Of a stretch of DNA of 64,000 nucleotides, positions 12,140-22,154 are shown piece by piece. Made by a program: the position numbers and the translations under genes. Positions within the stretch are counted from its first letter, which is position 1. Every line of letters begins with the position of its first letter. The notes beneath the pieces were generated by a model. The model was not told the origin of the DNA. It made no database searches and saw nothing but the letters and a program-made list of their open reading frames with translations. The stretch covers positions 81,955,135 through 82,019,134 of the forward strand of contig CM035166.1 in NCBI GenBank assembly GCA_020205615.1. Direction: 5' to 3'. The stretch is from Panax quinquefolius. Lineage: Eukaryota; Streptophyta; Magnoliopsida; Apiales; Araliaceae.

Positions 12140-12330
12140 CTATATAACCTGCCGATGGTAAGGTAGCAAATGTAACTCTTTGGTGTGATAGATCCCAGTG
12201 GTTTGTTTGATTACCAATTCGGAATCTCCAAAGACAGTTAACCATCTGATACCCATGGATTGGGCTAGTTTCAACCCCATGATACAACCTTCATACTCAG
12301 CTGTGTTGTTGGTACTGGCAAACTGCACTT
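12140..12330 (-). pseudogene. Tat second RNase H (archaeal type) fragment
   Basis: The 62-residue open piece contains NNTAEYEGCIMGLKLAQSMG and VFGDSELVIKQ. These match the Glu and Asp motifs of the extra archaeal-type RNase H that Tat elements carry between their own RNase H and integrase. It would degrade RNA in RNA:DNA hybrids. The first catalytic Asp region lies upstream in disrupted sequence. Its place between RNase H and integrase is as expected. Confidence 0.65.
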
Positions 12331-12870
12331 TTAACGGCGATGGGATACTGCTCCCCCTTAATTGATACTAGAACTGCTCTAGCTCCATAACCTTCCATGT
12401 TTACAGCTCCATCAAAATACATCTTTTATAGTTGGTGTGTATCATCCTGACGGTGTTGGTGAACTGTCATTACCCCTTCATCAGGGAAGTATGTTTCCAA
12501 GGGTTTGAAATCCCCTAAAGGTGCGGCGGCCAGTTGATCCGCAATTCCTTGACCTTTGATAGACTTTTGAATCATGTAGATAATGTCAAAAATACTGTAG
12601 GATCAACTGCCATTTGGAAAGTCGACAATTCAACATGGGTTTGTTGAACACATACTTGAGAGGATCCACGCGGGATATGAGATGAGTTGTGTAACCATGG
12701 AGATAATGTTGTAATCTTATGGAAGCTCATGCTAAAGCACAACAAGTTTTCTCAATCAGAGTATACTTGTGTTCACTGCTGCTAAATCTTTTGCTGAGGT
12801 AATAGATAGCTCTTTCTTGGCCTATATCGTCTGTTTGTCCCAGCATACAACCCATGGCGTTGTCATTGAT
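12331..12870 (-). pseudogene. Tat retroviral-type RNase H (broken)
   Basis: Colinear minus-strand pieces include GQERAIYYLSKRFSSSE and KTCCALAWASIRLQHYL, the standard gypsy RNase H sequence after reverse transcriptase. These are followed by a connection region (RVDPLKYVFNKPMLN). Frameshifts near 12600 and 12870 separate it from its neighbours. Confidence 0.65.
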
Positions 12871-13766
12871 TCATAGGTACATAAATAGGGGAACACCATC
12901 CCTTAGAGGTACCAAAACAAGAGCTTTGATTAGCTGCTCTTTGATGAGAAGGAAGGCTTTCTGACACTCATCATTCCATTTCATAGAGGAGTTCTTCCTT
13001 AACAACTTTAAGATAGGCTCACAGGTTGCTGTGAGTTGGGATATGAATCGGCTGATGAAGTTGATTCTTTCCAAAAATCCACGTATTTCCCTCTCTGTCT
13101 GGGGTATGAGCATTTCCGTAATGGCCTGGATTTTTGTAGGATCCAGCTCAATCCCTTTGTGGCTGAATAGGAATCCTAGCAACTTACCTGATTTAACACC
13201 AAAAGTGCACTTGTTCGGGTTCAACTTCAAGTTGTACTTACGCAACCTGTTGAATAACTTTTTGCTATGATCTAGGTGGTCTTTCTCCCTTCGAGACTTG
13301 ACAATGATGTCATCCACATAGATTTCCATCTCTTTGTACATTAGATCGTGGAAAAAAGCCACCATGGCTCGCTGATAGGTAGCTCCGGAATTGATGAGAC
13401 TGAATGACAACCGTCTGTAGTAAAAGGTTCCCAAAGGAGTTATGAATGCAGTTTTCTCATTATCCTCTTCAACAACCATGATTTGATGGTACCACGCAAA
13501 GCGGTCAGCAAAGAAGTATATGTCATACTGAGCTATATTGTCAATGAGTATGTCGATGAATGGCATGGGAAAGCTATCTTATAGATAAGCTTTGTTCAGA
13601 TGTCTGTAATCCACGCAAACTCGCACCTTTCTTCCAGGTTTAGACACGGGGACTATGTTGGATAGCCACTCAGGGTATGTTAACACCATGATGATGCCAG
13701 CTTGAAATTATTTCACAATTTCTTCTTTAACTTTTAAACTCCACTCAGGTTTTAATCGCCTGAGTT
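12871..13766 (-). pseudogene. Tat reverse transcriptase (broken)
   Basis: This encodes the polymerase that copies element RNA into cDNA. The 231-residue open part (13566-12871) contains GTFYYRRLSFSLINSGATYQ and the intact catalytic box IYVDDIIVKS, followed by the thumb (KLNPNKCTFGV, GFLFSHKGIELDP). The N-terminal fingers (13766-13567) are in the same frame and include VCVDYRHLNKA. Three in-frame stops interrupt them, at about 13768 (TAG), 13710 (TAA) and 13580 (TAG). The frame then shifts before RNase H. Confidence 0.8.
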
Positions 13767-14592
13767 TCTACCTGACTAGCTTGAATCCCTCTTTGATGGG
13801 GAGGCGATGAATGATGATGTCAGTGGACAAACCGACCATGTCTTCATGAGACCATGCAAACACATCTTGGAATTGGGTCAATAGAGTAACCATGTCATTC
13901 CTTTGGTTTGGAGTAAGGTTCATACCAATCTGGATTTGTTTGGGGTTTTCTGAGGTTCCGAGTTTAAAAGAGGTAGTTTGATCAAGATTTGGTTTGGGTT
14001 TATCTTTGACCCATTCTTTGATCTCCTGAGGTATCGCATAGTCCTCATGTTCATTCTCCATCAAGTCTGAGTCCAACTTTACATCAAAGTTACAATCCTT
14101 GTGAAGAATAGGCACCTCATCAGCAAGTTTAGGCACATCTACCTTTAGAGTCTTGAAACAAAATGCTTTCACTTAATATATGAAAGTGTTCAATCATACA
14201 AAGTGTTAGCATGAAATGACAAAAGCAACTGCTAATACTGTACAACAAAAGTAAGTAGTTATTGCTATCTACAGGGCAAAGGGAGTTTCTGCCCTTTTTA
14301 CCCCTGTCGGAAAATGTAGGGAGTGCTGCTCCAATTGCCAAGGGTGAAGTCCTGATGGACAACATTGATGAAGGGGCTGTTGTCGTCCTCCTTCTCCTGA
14401 ATGATGACCATGATATCTGAACAATCATCATCTGGGATGTCTCTGTTCATACCCTCCGTATGGATTAGGTCTCGCATGTTTGATATATGTCTAGCAATCT
14501 ATTGTTTGCGCCTTTGATTCCGTTCTTCCACCTCCGGGTCTGGAATCAAGACTTCCTTTCCTTTGACCGGTATCAGCTTAGGAAACAACATA
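13767..14592 (-). pseudogene. Tat pol N-terminal linker (protease missing)
   Basis: The ORF at 14172-13768 (134 residues) includes NLTPNQRNDMVTLLTQFQDV, FAWSHEDMVGLSTDIIIHRL and PIKEGFKLVR, the conserved stretch between protease and reverse transcriptase in Tat elements. Upstream, 14580-14430 encodes LIPVKGKEVLIPDPEVEERN in pieces. No DSG/DTG protease motif is seen up to the chromovirus insertion at 14593. Protease and late gag were therefore probably deleted before or during insertion. Confidence 0.65.
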
Positions 14593-15639
14593 TGTGATGC
14601 CCCCAAAATAGGTATACATCACCTATTCTGAGTCACCAAATACATGGTACAGAATACAAATACAACCTTAAATATACAACATGAGCTGTGAGTTTTAATA
14701 CAAATATTGTCTTCTAGATAGTATTCAAACTCAAAATAAGTCCTCAATACATTTATTATCACACTATTTCATAGAATAGTGAGGACTACTAATGTTATCA
14801 TCCGGATCGTAACTCGCTTCGACTAGTCCTCGCTACGTTCTCATTTCAGAAGAGAACAATGAAAGCAAAAGGGTTAGCTCAACTAGCCCAAGAAGAAATA
14901 TTATGACTAAGATAATGCAGAATAAATTATCATTAGCCTCAAATGAGTGTTAAAACCGATAAAATATAACAAACATCAAGTTTAACTACAGCGGAACAAG
15001 TAATCCATTAGAAGAGTCAAGTAGAGAATAAAATCTACTATCTTCAATGATTTAAAAGGTTTTTCATTACTTTTATCGCTGAGACTCAGCTTAATAAATA
15101 ATCCACATCATCCCTGTACTACGGCCAAGGATATTCATTAGTATCACGACCACAAATTATCAATACACTACGTGCCAAGGATATTCATGTATTCATAAAT
15201 GGTCATGATCATGTCAACAACTCTCCATCAATGCACTACGGCCAATGAGAATTTTTACCACATCATTTGTAACATTACGGTCATGATTATACCAAATAAT
15301 CCCTGGTCATAATCATACCAAGTCTATCTATACACTACAGGCCACAGATGACTTTCAACATAATATAAGCATGAGGATGATGACAATTCAATAAAATAAG
15401 TTCAAGAATAAATTTTAAGATTTATAAGTTAATTTATCCTGAACTCAATAACGTCCAAATTGTCAACATGATACTGTTTTGTGGAGTAAAATTCAAGAAT
15501 GCTTAGAAGAATATTTCCATGAAAAGATACTGGATGAAGCGCAAATATCACGGATATTCCACTAATTTCATGGAGAATAGAAGCCAAAACTTTAACCAAC
15601 TGAGTATAATAGAATATATGAAATCGCAAATGGATTTTT

Positions 15640-16030
15640 GCCGCCATGCGGTAATCCACGTAGACATATTATTCCAACAGAATAATAAAGAATGGAATAA
15701 CATAAGAATTCACCAGGCGTGCGTAATCCGCACAGACAGATTATTCCAACAGAATAATAAAGAATGGAACCAGGTTATGCGTAACCCGCACAGACAGGAT
15801 ATTCCAACAGAATAATAAAGAATGGATCCAGGTCATGCGTAACCAACACAGACAGGATATTCCAACAGAATAATAAAGAATGAAACTAGGTCGCGCGAAT
15901 CCGCATACAGATGAGGATATTCCAAATGTAATAATAAAGAATGGAATAACAACAGAATTCACCAGGCATGCGATAGACCGCACAGACAGGTTATTCCAAC
16001 AGAATAATAAAGAATGGAATAACAACCCTT
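15640..16030 (-). repeat. Hairpin-bearing tandem repeats in the LTR leader
   Basis: Six copies of CAACAGAATAATAAAGAATG (one degenerate) are spaced about 57-71 bases apart. In each intact copy, TTATTC and GAATAA flank CAACA. Where the unit begins GTTATTCCA it can also pair with TGGAATAAC 3' of it. The array lies downstream of the TATA box on the sense strand, so it would be in the transcript. Diverged equivalents occur at about 4120-4480 and 34020-34500. Confidence 0.75.
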
Positions 16031-16254
16031 ACGAGTATTGAAAGAAAATAACTCTTTTCATGAATACGAAAGAAATAATACCTCTTACCTTAAAAAGAAG
16101 AGTATTCTGACGGGTAGGGCGGGGATATACCTGAAGAAAACTTGCACCATTTTTTACGCTCAAAGCTTTCTTAAACTCTAAAGAAATACGCTCAAGATTA
16201 TAGAAGAAGAATTCTCTGAATTTCTAGTGTGATTTTCAATTCTAATTAAGCATC

Positions 16255-16264
16255 CTATTTATAG
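16255..16264 (-). promoter_or_regulatory. LTR TATA box
   Basis: Sense-strand CTATAAATAG, flanked by CTC upstream and GATG downstream. Identical boxes occupy the same place in the LTRs at 34671-34680, 40190-40199 and 47530-47539, and in the inverted LTR at 22695-22704. This is the likely RNA polymerase II start region. Confidence 0.7.
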
Positions 16265-16669
16265 GAGAATGGAAAGGATACTATGCTGCACTATGCAATA
16301 AAATATAATATATTCTATTTATAATCAAATAAAACAAAACTTTATAAAAAAAAGTATTATGTTTTATATAAAAAGTTTTACTATGCAAACACTATGCAGA
16401 GCCTTATGCAAACACTATTCATAATAAAATATAATATATTCTATTTATAATCAAATAAAACAAAACTTTATAAAAAGTATTCTGTTTTATATAAAAAGTT
16501 TTTACTATGCAAATACTATACATAATAAAATATAATATATTCTATTTATAATCAAATAAAACAAAACTTTATAAAAAGTATTTTGTTTTATATAAAAAGT
16601 TTTCTGTTTTATTACATTTTTAATAATAATAAAACACAATTTATCACCATTATTATAATTCACAATATT

Positions 16670-16765
16670 AACCGACCAGGTCGTTCCCAGGAAAGAGAAG
16701 GCTTTCCAATAAGGATTTCTCCCTATTGGCGCGTAATTAGGTGACCAAACCTCTCCTTGACAGAA
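16670..16765 (-). promoter_or_regulatory. Highly conserved U3 block with paired CCAAT motifs
   Basis: This ~95-base block is the best conserved part of every LTR copy (also near 35230, 40710, 41940 inverted, and 48065). On the sense strand it contains CCAATA and, 11 bases later, TTATTGG, plus GGTCACCTAATTACGCGCC. It lies ~400 bases upstream of the TATA box, so it is a candidate enhancer. No protein binding is shown by the sequence itself. Confidence 0.45.
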
Positions 16766-17290
16766 CATCTAGACATCGTCAATATTGCAAATAATAATAT
16801 TAATAACTTTGTCGTCTCAATTATTGATTTAATAATATATAACATATTGACAATAATTAAATCAAATAACGTGAGATACTATGCAGTAATTACTGTAGCA
16901 ATAATTGAACAAAACTGAGAGACTTCTCACGTAAGCATCAATAATCAATATCGTGTGTTACTATGCAACCACGCGTATTACTGTACTTTTAACACCGGGT
17001 GTTTCAACAGTTAATGGTAAAACTTCCGCCGTTATTTTTATAAAATATTTTTGTCATTTTCTCAATCCGACAATAATTCCGTTATGGGGTCCACCAATGA
17101 TTGTGTCGTTGTATGAATATTCCCTGTTAAAACGAATATTACCCGACCAATTGAATATTATATAACAACTTACGTACTTTGCAAAATTTATAAATATTAC
17201 CCACAACTATAACATTATATCAAATTCATTCCATAATATTCAAAAATGATATTTATAGAAAAATCATCTTTATTCATAAAAGTTGGGGTC

Positions 17291-17800
17291 TTACAACCTC
17301 CCCTTCTTATGAAATTTCGCCCTCGAAATAGGGTACGTACCTGTTATGTCAAAGAGGTAAGGATACCTTGATTTCATTTCAGATTCTAACTCCCAGGTCA
17401 TTTCCTCAACATCGTGGTTCCTCCACAAAACTTTGACTTGAGGTATAACCTTAGAGCGTAGAACATGTTCCTTCTTATCCAAGATTTTAACAGGAACCTC
17501 TTCATACGTTAAATCTTCCTCTATTTCATCCGATTTTAACTCAATAATGTGGTTCGGGTCTTCCACATATTTACGTAACATGGATATGTGAAAAACATTA
17601 TGAACACGAGACATACTTGGCGGTAAAACGAGTTTATAGGCCACAGTTCCTACTCGATTGAGGATTAAAAATGGGCCAATGAATCGAGGATTGAGCTTTC
17701 CTCTCTTTCTAAATCTCGTAACTCCTTTCCATGGAGCAACACGTAACAACACATGATCTCCAATATCGAATTCCACGTCCTTTCGATGAAGATCAGCATA
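17291..17800 (-). pseudogene. Chromovirus integrase C-terminus plus chromodomain
   Basis: The 161-residue open piece has the GPY/F-like region (GKLNPRFIGPFLILNRVG, then RVHNVFHISMLRKYV). It ends in a chromodomain-like tail with EVPVKILDKKEHVLRSKVI, QVKVLWRNHDVEEMTWELE and SEMKSRYPYLF. In this lineage the tail is thought to steer integration to particular chromatin. The stop codon overlaps the 3' LTR. The piece is open, but it is separated from the catalytic core by stops and frameshifts near 17820. Confidence 0.82.
17296..17310 (-). other. Chromovirus polypurine tract
   Basis: The sense strand reads AAGAAGGGGAGGT directly before the LTR start TGTAAGAC. This is the plus-strand primer position for reverse transcription. 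The pol reading frame runs through it, and its TAA stop lies inside the first bases of the LTR. Confidence 0.8.
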
Positions 17801-18402
17801 ACTCTTTTGTCGATCTTGTGAGATTTTTATACGTTATCGGATCGTTTGAATCTTTTCTGTAGTCATACGTACCAACTCCGGTCCCAACAACGTTGCTTCA
17901 CCTAACTCATCCCAGCATACTAGAGAACGACACTTTCTTCCATAGAACGCCTCGGATGGAGCCATGCCAATACATCCTTGATAACTGTTGTTGTAGGAAA
18001 ACTCCCCCAATGGTAAGAACTTGTCCTAACTTCCCTTGAAGTTAAGGACATAGAGTTTTAATAGATCTTTAAGAGTTTCAATAGTCCTCTCCGAGTGCCC
18101 GTCCGTCTAAGGATGATATGCCGACCTAAATCGTAAATTCGTGCCCATAGCTTTTTGCAAACTAACCCAAAATCGTGAAGTGAATCTTGGGTCTCGATCA
18201 GAAACTATGGATACTGGCATACCATGCAGTCTTACAATCTCATTTATGTATATACGAGCAAGACGTTCAAGTGTGTAAGTTTCTCGTATAGGTAAGAAAT
18301 GAGCCGACTTGGTCAATCTATCAACAATGACCCAATCGCATCTATGCTTTGAGAAACCTTGGAAAGACCAGTAATGAAATCCATGGTAATGTGCTCCCAC
18401 TT
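17801..18402 (-). pseudogene. Chromovirus integrase catalytic core (broken)
   Basis: The ORF at 18400-18107 gives [40 protein letters not shown] and [12 protein letters not shown]: the D and D of the DDE triad with the usual spacing. The first Asp sits in IVDRLTKS (family: [12 protein letters not shown]). Downstream pieces around 18060-17960 contain the Glu-bearing region in other frames. Several frameshifts make the enzyme non-functional. Confidence 0.75.
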
Positions 18403-18846
18403 CTATTCTAGAATTTCAAGTATTTTCAATGGACCTTTTGGTACTTGATGCTCCGCCTTGACTCGTTGACAAGTTAGACACCTTGAGATAAACTCCGCGA
18501 TCTCTCTCTTCATATTGCTCCACCAAAATGTATGTCGAAGATCATGATACATTTTGGTACTCCCAAGATGGATTGTAAATGGTGTGTTAAGAGCCTCCAT
18601 CATGATTTTATACTTTAAATCAGGGTCGTTAGGAACACAAAGTTTGGAGTTGACTCGAAGTATTCTTTCCTCATCGATTCTTTCTTCCGGCATAGCACCT
18701 TCTTGCACTTTTTTCCTCATATGCATCAGTTCCAGGTCTGTAGCTTGAGCAGCTTTAACTTTATCGATTAAAGTCGGTTCTACTCGTATATTCGCAATCA
18801 TCAAGTTGGTCTCTGGAGTCTTTAACTCTATCTCCATCCTTTGCAA
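18403..18846 (-). pseudogene. Chromovirus integrase zinc finger and RNase H tail
   Basis: The 147-residue open segment ends with HLGSTKMYHDLRHTFWW and CLTCQRVKAEHQVPKG, the His2-Cys2 zinc-binding module at the start of gypsy integrases. The N-terminal part (IANIRVEPTLIDKVKAAQ, DPDLKYKIMMEALNTPF) is the usual linker after RNase H. It is open internally, but frameshifted on both sides. Confidence 0.75.
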
Positions 18847-19265
18847 GTCATATAAAATGGGCCTTGCGTTGACAATATCGCACTCATACCCGCATATAAT
18901 CTTCTACTCAATGCATCAGCTACTACGTTCGTTTTACCAGGATGGTATTGAATGGTATGATCATAATCTTTTAATAGTTCAAGCCAACGTCATTGCTGCA
19001 TGTTGAGCTCTTTTTGGGTGAAGAAATATTTAAGGCTTTTATGATCCCTAAAGATCTCCACTTTCTCCCCATACAAGTAATGCCTCCAAATTTTAAGTAC
19101 GAAGACAACAGCTTCCAACTCTAGATCATGAGTAGGATAATTCCTCTCATATTCTTTGAGTTGTCGAGAGGCATAGGCTATGACTTTCCCATGTTGCATG
19201 AGAACACATCCTAACCCTTTGCCCGATGCATCACTGTAGATGACAAACCCTCCGAGCCGGATGGT
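18847..19265 (-). pseudogene. Chromovirus RNase H (broken)
   Basis: The open piece at 19199-18990 contains [37 protein letters not shown] and [18 protein letters not shown], the standard gypsy RNase H with its Glu and Asp motifs. It stops at TGA (about 18991), then continues in the same frame with [18 protein letters not shown] and DALSRR. The first catalytic Asp ([10 protein letters not shown]) lies just upstream, after a one-base frameshift near 19330. Confidence 0.75.
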
Positions 19266-19269
19266 ATTG

Positions 19270-20103
19270 TCAGAACAGGTGCTGAAATGAGTCTCCTCTT
19301 GAGTTCTTGAAAACTCTTCTCACATTCCACGTTAATTTTATATCTTTTCGAGTCAGCTGAGTTAATGGAGTAGCGATTCGAGAAAACCCTTCCACGAATC
19401 TCCGATAATAACCAGCTAATCCGGGAAAGCTACGTACTTCAGTCACTGATTTAGGTTGCTCCCAGCTTTGAATAGCTTCAATCTTTGCCGGGTCAACAGA
19501 TATTCCATGACTTGATACTACGTGCCCAAGGAATGCTACTTCCTCAAGCCAGAACTCGCATTTCTTTAACTTGGCATAAAGCTTGTTTTCATGAAGCTTT
19601 TGGAGTATCAGCCCCAAGAGTTGTTCATGATCTTCACGGCTTTTGAAATATATGAGGATGTCATCAATAAAGACGACCATAAAGTGATCCAAATATTCCT
19701 TGAATACTCGGTTCATCATATCCATGAAGGCGGCAGGAGCATTAGTCAATCCAAAAGACATGACTAAGAATTTATAATGCCCGTACCAAGTTCTGAAGGC
19801 AGTCATTGGAATATCCTCAGTTTTAACCTTTAGCTGATGATATCCAGAATTAAGATCGGTCTTTGAAAAGAATTGTGATCCTTGCAACTGGTCAAACAGG
19901 TCATCAATGCCAGGTAACAGATACCTATTCTTGATGGTGACATGGTTCAATTCCTGGTAGTCAATACAAAGTCGCATACTTCAATCTTTCTTCTTCACGA
20001 ATAGAATAGGAGCACCCCAAGGAGACGTACTAGGACGAATGAAACAAATGTCTAACAATTCCTGCAATTGGGTCTTTAACTCCAGAAGTTCAATAGGAGC
20101 CAT
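19270..20103 (-). pseudogene. Chromovirus reverse transcriptase (two stops)
   Basis: The 235-residue open part has [51 protein letters not shown] and the intact active site [11 protein letters not shown]. The thumb carries [20 protein letters not shown]-terminal fingers ([20 protein letters not shown]) continue upstream in the same frame, interrupted by TGA codons at about 19978 and 20102. A one-base shift near 19330 separates it from RNase H. Polymerase residues look intact, so the damage is all stops and shifts. Confidence 0.82.
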
Positions 20104-20904
20104 TCAATATGGGGATTTTGAAATGGGTTTTGTACTGGGTTCAAGGTCGATACAAAATTCAATTTCATTCTCTAGGGGTAAGCCAAGAAGTTCTTTGGGG
20201 AATACGTCAGGAAAATTATTAACAATAGAAATATCATTTAAATTTGACGTATTTTTGTTTAAATATGTGACATGAGCTAAGAAAGCTTGACATCCGTTTT
20301 TCAATAAACGAATAACTTTATGGGTTGAGATGATCGTGATTGATTTTAATGGTTTGGTCGCTTGAATTCGCATAATAGGTTGATTAGGAATATGAAAGCT
20401 AACAACCTTACGAAAATAATCAATTTTAGCATGATGAGTAGTTAACCAATCAATCCCTAGAATCACATCAAATCCAAGTATTTTCAATGAAATAAGATCG
20501 ACAGGTAATGTGAGGGTACCGATTTGAACCAAACAAGACTTATAAATAGTGGATGTAATGAAGGTTTCTCCCAACGGAGTTTCCACAGATAAGTCAAAGT
20601 CTAATTTCTCCGGAGTCAAATTTAATCATTGAGCTCAAGTAGGAGAAATAAAAGAATGGGTAGAACCGGAATCAAATAAGGTATAGACTTCGCTAGAGTT
20701 TATGATAAGCTTACCCGTGATGACCTCGTTCGGGTTCCTTGCTTTCTGGGAGGTCACAACAAACGCTCTCACTTGAACTACTGGTTTTGACTTGTCTGGG
20801 ACGGTATTTTGTGTCACCGTTCCAACTGGACTTGTCTTCGGTGCATGACAAAATCGGGCTAGATGACCTTCTCTTCCACAATTATAACACGCTTTGGATG
20901 GCAT
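20104..20904 (-). pseudogene. Chromovirus aspartic protease
   Basis: The retroviral-type protease active site is intact as VYTLFDSGSTHSFIS near 20645. After two stops (about 20634 and 20623) the same frame carries the flap-to-end region, including SLKILGFDVILGIDWLTTHH, and leads to reverse transcriptase (DVFPKELLGLPLENEIEF). It would process the Gag-Pol polyprotein in the cytoplasm. The stops flank the active site closely, so the damage is severe even though catalytic residues remain. Confidence 0.78.
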
Positions 20905-21948
20905 CGCGCAGTTTGGACTGATATGTCCCTCCCCTCCGTATTTGAAGCATATGATAGGTGGTCGTTCTCCGTCCTTGACAACGGGTGCTGGTGATGACGT
21001 CTTTCCATCATTGTTGAATCTCCTATTCTTGAAATGTCCACTTTTATTGTCTTGGCCATGATTACCACCGAAGTGGTTACCATTTCTGGCATGTTGATTC
21101 CCTCCACGTTTGTTATCACCGCTTTGATGACTGCTACCACTGGTATTATCATTTTTCCGGTTGCCTTCTCTTGGTTAATTTGACTCGTTATCGCGTTCCA
21201 ATAACTGAGCCCTATTAACAATATCTGAATACAAACACAGTTTGTGAGAAATTAAGTATTGACGTATCTCGGGTTTTAAACCTCTTAGAAACATCCGCGT
21301 CATTCTCTCCTCATTATCAACCAAGTGAGACTCAAACCGGGACAACTCAGCAAACTTTGCTTCGTACTGTGACATGGTCATATTGTTCTGTTCCAACTTG
21401 ATGAACTCTACCTCTTTCATGTGACGAATACTTTCGGGAAAGTAATTGTCGTTGAATAGTTCTTGTAACTTCTCCCAAGACATCTTCAGTGCGATATATT
21501 GAGTACGCTTTACCGATTCTCACCAGTAATCTGCCTCTCCTTGCAACATAAAGGTGGCAAAGGTAACCATTTGCTCCTCGGAGCATCCCAATACATCAAA
21601 TATCTTGGTAATCTGCTTTATCCACGCTTCCGCCTTAAGTGGTTTTGGCTCTCCAATAAACTCCGGTGGACCCAGCTCCTTGAACTGTTTAGCGGTGACC
21701 GTCCGAGAGTTTCCAGCGTTTCCACCTACATTTTGGACAGGAGCCGCTCTTGCCTGATGTTGCATGAATTGCATAAAGCCTCTGAACATTCCATCATTCA
21801 TCATTTCGTTAGTGTTGTTGTTTGCATGAGGATTGTCGCTTTCCTGATGCACATTATCCTGATTATTGATATCTGGAGACTCAACGGTCTCCTGTGCTCC
21901 ATTGCTATTCTCAACATTCTCGGATGTCATTTTTAGATACTGCCACAA
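20905..21948 (-). pseudogene. Chromovirus gag (capsid and zinc knuckles, two stops)
   Basis: The frame starts at 21948 (MWQYLKMTSENVENSNG; the natural start is probably the second Met). The capsid-like domain is recognisable (FKELGPPEFIGEPKPLKAE, AWIKQITKIFDVLGCSEEQM, then WEKLQELFNDNYFPESIRH). A basic Gly/Asn-rich linker follows, then two zinc knuckles: CFKYGGEGHISPNC, where the second Cys is Tyr, and an intact CYNCGREGHLARFC (about 20890). In-frame stops occur at about 21520 (TGA after GEADYW) and 21177 (TAA). Gag would package element RNA into particles. Confidence 0.82.
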
Positions 21949-22103
21949 AACAAAGGTTAATTGACATGTAAAATATTATCCATATACTCTGACCGACCAA
22001 TTAAATACAAAATAAACTTAGGTAGGTCATACTAGCGAAGGAATTCCCCGTCTCTCCCCTCCTAGTTCTAGTCTCACATCTTAACCAGGGATCATATCCC
22101 TAA

Positions 22104-22115
22104 GCTTTGATACCA
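22104..22115 (-). other. Chromovirus primer-binding site and leader
   Basis: Sense-strand TGGTATCAAAGC, complementary to the 3' end of initiator-Met tRNA, lies two bases inside the 5' LTR end at 22118. The untranslated leader to gag spans 22103-21949. The site is intact, unlike the related one at 3106-3117. Confidence 0.88.
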
Positions 22116-22117
22116 AC

Positions 22118-22154
22118 TGTGACACCCCCAAAATAGGTATACATCACCCATCTT
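22118..22154 (-). repeat. Remnant of chromovirus 5' LTR in native orientation
   Basis: Only the last ~37 bases of the LTR (plus strand TGTGACACCCCCAAAATAGG onwards) are present next to the primer site. The sequence then switches to the opposite strand of the LTR, with GGG at the junction. Confidence 0.8.

Larger units (their letters stand above)
14593..17295 (-). repeat. Chromovirus 3' LTR
   Basis: A full-length LTR of 2703 bases. On the plus strand it starts TGTGATGCCCCC and ends GGGGTCTTACA (sense strand TGTAAGACCCC...GGGGCATCACA). U3 spans 17295-16265, the TATA box is at 16255-16264, and the long R-U5 to 14593 carries six hairpin repeats. The polypurine tract follows at 17296. It is one of four essentially full-length members of the family in the window. 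Confidence 0.88.

Noticed and set aside
22104..22115. Possible tRNA gene because of match to tRNA-Met
   Set aside because: Only the 12-base 3' complement is present, next to an LTR; it is a primer-binding site. No cloverleaf is seen.
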